Source: Brachionus manjavacas | Taxonomy: Eukaryota; Rotifera; Eurotatoria; Ploima; Brachionidae | Direction of reading: 5' to 3' | DNA length: 64,000 bases | Assembly: GCA_019054805.1 (NCBI GenBank) | Contig: JAHQIY010000026.1 | Coordinates: 558,001-622,000 of the forward strand | Part shown: piece by piece, positions 59,757-64,000 of the stretch | Position numbering within the stretch: the stretch's first letter is position 1 | Layout: each line of letters begins with the position of its first letter | Translations under genes and position numbers: made by a program | The notes under the pieces: model-generated | The model's input: the letters and a program-made list of their open reading frames with translations, nothing else | The model's database searches: none | Told to the model about the DNA's origin: nothing

Positions 59757-59995
59757 GGACATCGACTCAAAACTTTTCATAAATTAGTTTAACGGCGCAC
59801 TATTTGGGCAATAACTTATCTTTTAAATCGATTTGTTTGGCTATTAAAAACAAAATCGATGGACATTCGTCTGAAAACATGGCATCATACATCACTGAAA
59901 TCTTAGATGAATTTTCGATTCGAGACAAAATTCGTTTTATGACAACAGACAATATTAAATTCAATGATATTTTTGGCAAAAATTCTTGGTCTTAA
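59757..59995 (+). pseudogene. hAT transposase relic
   Basis: Frame text WTSTQNFS, stop, ISLTAHYLGNNLSFKS, AIKNKIDGHSSENMASYI, EILDEFSIRDKIRFMTTDN matches the hAT transposase core (LWTS...Y...T.HYI, then ...H...NI...L...L..F.I..K....TTDNA). The Asp of TTDN is a catalytic-region residue. One in-frame stop and loss of all flanking domains show it is dead. No TIRs or 8-base duplication identified. Confidence 0.65.
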
Positions 59996-60162
59996 TAAAA
60001 TTAGTTGTATCACAACAGATATTTAACGATAGAATTATGCGAGAGACTTCTTTTCTGAAATATCATACATTGCTACTGTTTTGATTTTTTTTAAGTGTGT
60101 TTACGGGTTTTTCCGGAATTATTTTGGAAATAGCATTTTTGTAATATTTAAATCCGATATTA

Positions 60163-61027
60163 CAGTCAATAAGCGATTATCCGAAATTTTTTTATCTGGA
60201 ATGCCCGATTAACCGGAATCAATTTTCGGATCAGCACTTTTTGATTTTTTACTTTGAGCTTTTTCGCTTCCTACTTTTTAGGCTTTGAGCTAATTAGAAC
60301 AGCATTACTTCCGTATTACTTCCGTATTACTTCCTATTAAACCTTAATATATAAACATAAACGATGTGAGTCAGTCTGTTATTCGCATTAAAAATGACAA
60401 AACCTATGTATCAGGTCCCTAAGCCTCGCAAGAACGCAAGAAGGTTATTCTTAACTTTGTTCAGCTGGAGGATATCATTTCTAGGAACAAGAATGGGTAC
60501 TGCCCAAAAAAACTTGCGCTAGATTATATGGTTGGCTTGACTACGATTTACGACATTATCGCCAAAGGTTCAGAAGAACTTAGCAAATTCAGAAACGATA
60601 ATCCAGACAGTGCGATCAGATGCATATTTAAGACTTCAAGCTATCTGCTATTAGACGAAGCACTCAAGTTATGGTTTTACATAGTTCGCAGCAGAAATGT
60701 GCCAATCAACTTCGAAACAGTTGCCTTTCAAGCAAAGATATTTCAAAGAGAGTTCTATCCAGCCGCCGAAAACTTAAGTGCATCTTCAGGCTACATCCAG
60801 AGATTCTGTAAACGACACAACACCAAAACTATTAAACTATAGCTTCATGGGGAAAAGCTTTGAAAAGAAAAAAATTGTTTCTTTTTTCTAAATAAACACT
60901 CTAGATCAATTAACACTGTGTTTACCCCTCTTTTCGTTATCAAATCGTGTTATCCGGATAATTTATTATCCGGACGACTTTGAAAAAAAAAGCTCGAATC
61001 TCATTCTGGATAACCGGTTATTGACTG
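60163..61027 (+). mobile_element. pogo/Tigger-like element, internally deleted (865 bp)
   Basis: Ends CAGTCAATAAGCGATTATCC (left) and the inverse GGATAACCGGTTATTGACTG (right), flanked by TA on both sides (60161-60162, 61028-61029). TTATCCGG-type words recur subterminally. Inside, an ATG near 60393 starts MTKPMYQVPKPRKN. After a one-base shift the frame continues with LNFVQLEDIISRNKNGYCPK and YMVGLTTIYDII (HTH of CENP-B/Tigger type), then the second helix-turn-helix (NFETVAFQAKIF; SSGYIQRFCKRHN) to a stop at 60842. The DDE domain is absent. It encodes only a DNA-binding part. Confidence 0.75.
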
Positions 61028-61029
61028 TA

Positions 61030-62289
61030 GTTTTAAATTTGGAGAAAGATTTTATGCAGACCCAAAAACAGACAAAAAATTAACAAAGAATTGAATAAAG
61101 TAGTTGACTTTATAAGAAAATCAAATAATTATAAACGGATCAACATTCTTAATAGAAAAATTGGAAAAATTCAAAAAAGATAGCAAAGATTTATTTAATG
61201 TGAGATTAATTAATCGAATTTGTTGTTGCAAATTTTTCATTTTCATTTTTAATTTTCCTTTAAAAAAGTCTTAATTTAATGATGGGTGTGTTAATTATGT
61301 TTCGAACCAAAATTTGTTTTATACGAATATCCACTGACAAATTGAAGTGAATGAAAAAATTTATTGATCATGCTCAATATTTTTTATTAAAAAAAAACTT
61401 TTAAAAATTTTTTTTTCACAAAATTAACTTTAGAGGAATATTTTTTATCTCAAAAACATCGAATTTAACCAAAATTAAATATTATGAATAACTCTGCATC
61501 AATAAAATATTTGCACAGTATTAAACATAAAAAGATTCTTGTATAATAAATTTTATGGCTAAAAAATACTTAAAACCTTTTATTAAAAAAAGGTTTTGGG
61601 CATAATCAGTAAATCTTGATCACATACTTGAAAATTGCAAATTTACTTATGAATAAGGATATTTCTAAAGACAGTCAAAAATCATTAAAATTTATTTTTC
61701 GCTTCTCACAAAATAATTAATTATAACCAGAAAAATCTTACAGCCAGGTAAAATTGTATGTAAATTTGGCTGAGTTAAATTTTGTTCAAAGTTTTTCTTT
61801 AAATTTAGGATTAAAATTTAAAAAATATTAGTGATAACTAAAATAAACATTAGGTCTAAAAAGATTAATTAGATATTTTCGATTAGAAAGAACTATAATC
61901 GATATTTCAAGTATGATTAAAATTTAAGTTAATTTTGTTTTATTTACATTTTTGGTTATATTCATAAATTTTGCTAAAAATTGTGAAATTTTATTTTAAT
62001 CTGAAATTTCAAAAGAAAATGCAAAAATTAAACAAAAAATGAAGAAGCATGGCGAAATCTAAATTCAAAAGCTTGTAGCGATACTTTCAATATTTTGTTT
62101 TATCTAAAGATTAACAGAATCTTAAGTCTTTTCATGTACTTTAGTTTATTTTTTTAAGCTCAAATCAAATTCATTAACAAACGAATTATAGCTAATTTAT
62201 ATTCTCAACTTTTAAAACTCTGAGAGTGCTTTATAAATTTGAAAAATCTTATCAAAATTTTGAATAATCGGATTCAAAGCTCTATTTAG
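61030..62289. other. Intergenic AT-rich spacer
   Basis: Nothing recognised. If the RanBP2-like gene had upstream TPR-coding exons they would be expected here or beyond; none was seen. Confidence 0.4.
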
Positions 62290-64000
62290 ATGGAACAACG
62301 AATCAAAAATTTAGAAGACTTGTGTGAGTTGATCACCAAGGAAGTAGTCGATCAAAATAAAAATATGATCGACATGAATAAAAACCTAATCAGTGAAATT
62401 CGAGCTCTACGTGAAGCATATGTCAAACAAGACGTATTTTAAAAAATTTAACATGGTTAAAAATACAATTTTTATTTTAAGGAAGATTTTGAGGAATTCA
62501 AAAACTTGTTGAGAAAAATCTACGATCTCAACAGACAGGTACTATTTTTAAGTGAAAATAAAAAAATTTTTAACTCAATAAACACTTAAAGAGCTTTCCA
62601 ACTCCACCAATGTTTCCACCAATTATGTCCCAGCTAAGTCAACCTCCTCACCAACCCCCTCATCAAGCTCCTCATTTGCCTCCCCATCTGCCTCCACATC
62701 TGCCTCCAAATCTTCCCGGTCCAATTAACAATTCAATGCTCGATCAAATCAATCAATCAATGCTAAACAATCTTAGCTTTCAAAGTGTACAAACTCCATT
62801 GCACCAAAATCAAGGGCAAAATGTTCAAAATTTAAATCAAACAATGCCCTCTTCAGCCTCGGCAATGAGCAAACAAATCCCGCCTGATTTTAGTCAACCA
62901 CCTCCTCAAGTAAAACCAATTTCGGGTATTACCCTGCCGCCATACAATTCTTCACAAACAGCAGCATTTTCTGGCCAACCTCAAGTTAAACCAATTCAGT
63001 CTCTAGTCACAAATCAACAAGCACAAGCACCTCAGCAGTCATCGTCAAACATTATGCCGCTAAAATTTACGCCTAGTATTAACACTACTAGTACACCACA
63101 AGCCAACCAATTTTCATTCAAACAAACTCAGCAATCAGCAATTCAGACTCAAGCTGAAAAGCCAAAACTACCTGTTTTTGATATTTCTCCCACTAAATCA
63201 GCCGACCAAAAGCCCATTTCTGTGCATCAACCATCAAAACCAGCTCTTATTCAAACACAAACAACTTCTGGAACGCCTCAATCGAATACAAATATCTTCG
63301 CTGGAGTTAACCTATTTAAACCATCTGCTCAAACAAATGAACCGGTCAAACAAAGTCCATTTGCCAATTTACCATCCACGTCAAATATATTCAAATTAGC
63401 ATCAACTAGTATTGGTAGCGTAGCGCCAACTGGTGTTCCGGGCGCGACACCAACTAGTGTTCCGGGCGCGACACCAACTAGTGTTCCGGGAGCAGCATCC
63501 TCGCTGCTAGCTAAACAAAGCGAAGAAACTGAAGATGGCGAAGTAGCTGTAAATCCGGAAGAGTATGAGCCACAAGTTGAATTCAAACCAATTGTGCAGT
63601 TAAAGGAAGTAGAGGTTAAAAGTGGAGAGGAGAATGAAGATGTTTTGTTAAAACAGCGCTGTAAGTTGTTCCGTTTTGATAAAGTGACAAAAGAATGGAA
63701 AGAAAAAGGTATTGGTGATCTGAAATTTTTAAAGCACAAAGAAACCAAAGTGATTAGAATTTTGATGAGACGTGAGCAAGTTCTGAAACTATGCGCTAAT
63801 CATCGAATTTGCGGTGAAATGAAGCTTAGTGAAATATCGCCAAAGCAATTTAGCTGGATTGCAAGAGATTTTTCCGAAAATGAAGAAAAAATAGAAGTGC
63901 TCTTGGCCAAATTCAGAAACGCTGAAGATGCTGGTCAATTTAGAGCTGAATTTGAAAAGGCAGTCGAAGAAATGAAAGCTTTGGACAAGTCAAAGAGTCC
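62290..64000 (+). CDS. RanBP2-like protein, 5' part (first Ran-binding domain), runs off window
   Basis: Exons 62290-62433, 62482-62538 and 62592-beyond 64000, all phase 0. A short coiled coil (MEQRIKNLEDLCELITKEV; EEFKNLLRKIYDLNRQ) leads to a proline/glutamine-rich linker with PPHLPPHLPPHLPPNLP. FG-poor, Asn/Ser/Thr/Gln-rich text with three 27-base repeats coding SVPGATPT (about 63428-63495) follows. A Ran-binding domain starts at about 63560 (EVKSGEENEDVL; CKLFRFDKVTKEWKEKGIGD; VIRILMRREQVLKLCANH; FSWIARDFSENEE) and reaches about 63970. The closest fit is RanBP2/Nup358, a nuclear-pore Ran-binding protein. The usual N-terminal TPR part is not upstream. ATG directly follows CTATTTAG, so this may be an internal exon or a spliced-leader site. 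Confidence 0.85.

Noticed and set aside
63329..63748. 139-codon minus-strand ORF
   Set aside because: Antisense shadow of the RanBP2-like exon. The plus strand has the conserved Ran-binding motifs.

Overview
This is eukaryotic (animal) nuclear DNA. It is very AT-rich, genes are split by short introns (mostly 45-65 bases, GT...AG), and the conserved genes are typical metazoan ones: a POC1 centriole WD40 protein, an SR-protein kinase, a synaptophysin-family MARVEL protein, CCDC17, STOML1-like, TMEM42-like and a RanBP2-like protein. A monogonont rotifer such as Brachionus fits base composition, intron size and transposon content, but that is a guess from memory of genome style, not a match.

Layout. 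1-20 kb is a transposon graveyard with no clearly intact host gene: two oppositely oriented relics of one intron-bearing MULE/FLYWCH-like transposase family (1-1130 minus; 11.1-13.8 kb plus), a third MULE-like piece (2.2-2.66 kb), a 1.64 kb foldback element carrying a gene tail (3066-4706), a Tc1-like MITE (6.2 kb), a 715 bp imperfect palindrome (6461-7175), a disrupted coiled-coil gene (9.0-10.65 kb, minus), a decayed acidic-repeat gene (16.3-17.3 kb) and retroelement scraps. 19.7-36.1 kb is one retroelement complex on the minus strand. A LINE (ORF1, endonuclease, start of RT) is joined to the 5' LTR of a Ty3/gypsy-like element with Met-initiator-type PBS, gag, RT, RNase H, integrase, chromodomain and an env-like tail; a LINE RT C-terminus lies beyond it. 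Around this, a chimeric LINE/LTR segment was amplified into five tandem near-identical units (20964-35699). Unit 1 keeps pol; units 2-5 are 2.3-2.44 kb deletion derivatives.

36.2-64 kb is gene-rich: STOML1-like and TMEM42-like (minus, with overlapping coding ends), POC1 (minus), SRPK (plus), synaptophysin-family (plus), CCDC17 (plus) and the 5' part of a RanBP2-like gene (plus, running off the window). Small elements sit between them: a Tc1-like MITE piece, two LINE 3' ends with the same stem-loop plus TAAA-type tail, a piggyBac-type MITE flanked by TTAA, a hAT relic and an internally deleted pogo/Tigger-like element.

The host genes do not form an evident pathway. POC1 and CCDC17 fit a ciliated animal, the synaptophysin homologue fits vesicle membranes, and SRPK and RanBP2 are housekeeping factors. 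The most unusual structure is the tandem chimeric retroelement array, whose junctions allow its formation to be ordered. No previously undescribed functional system was evident.
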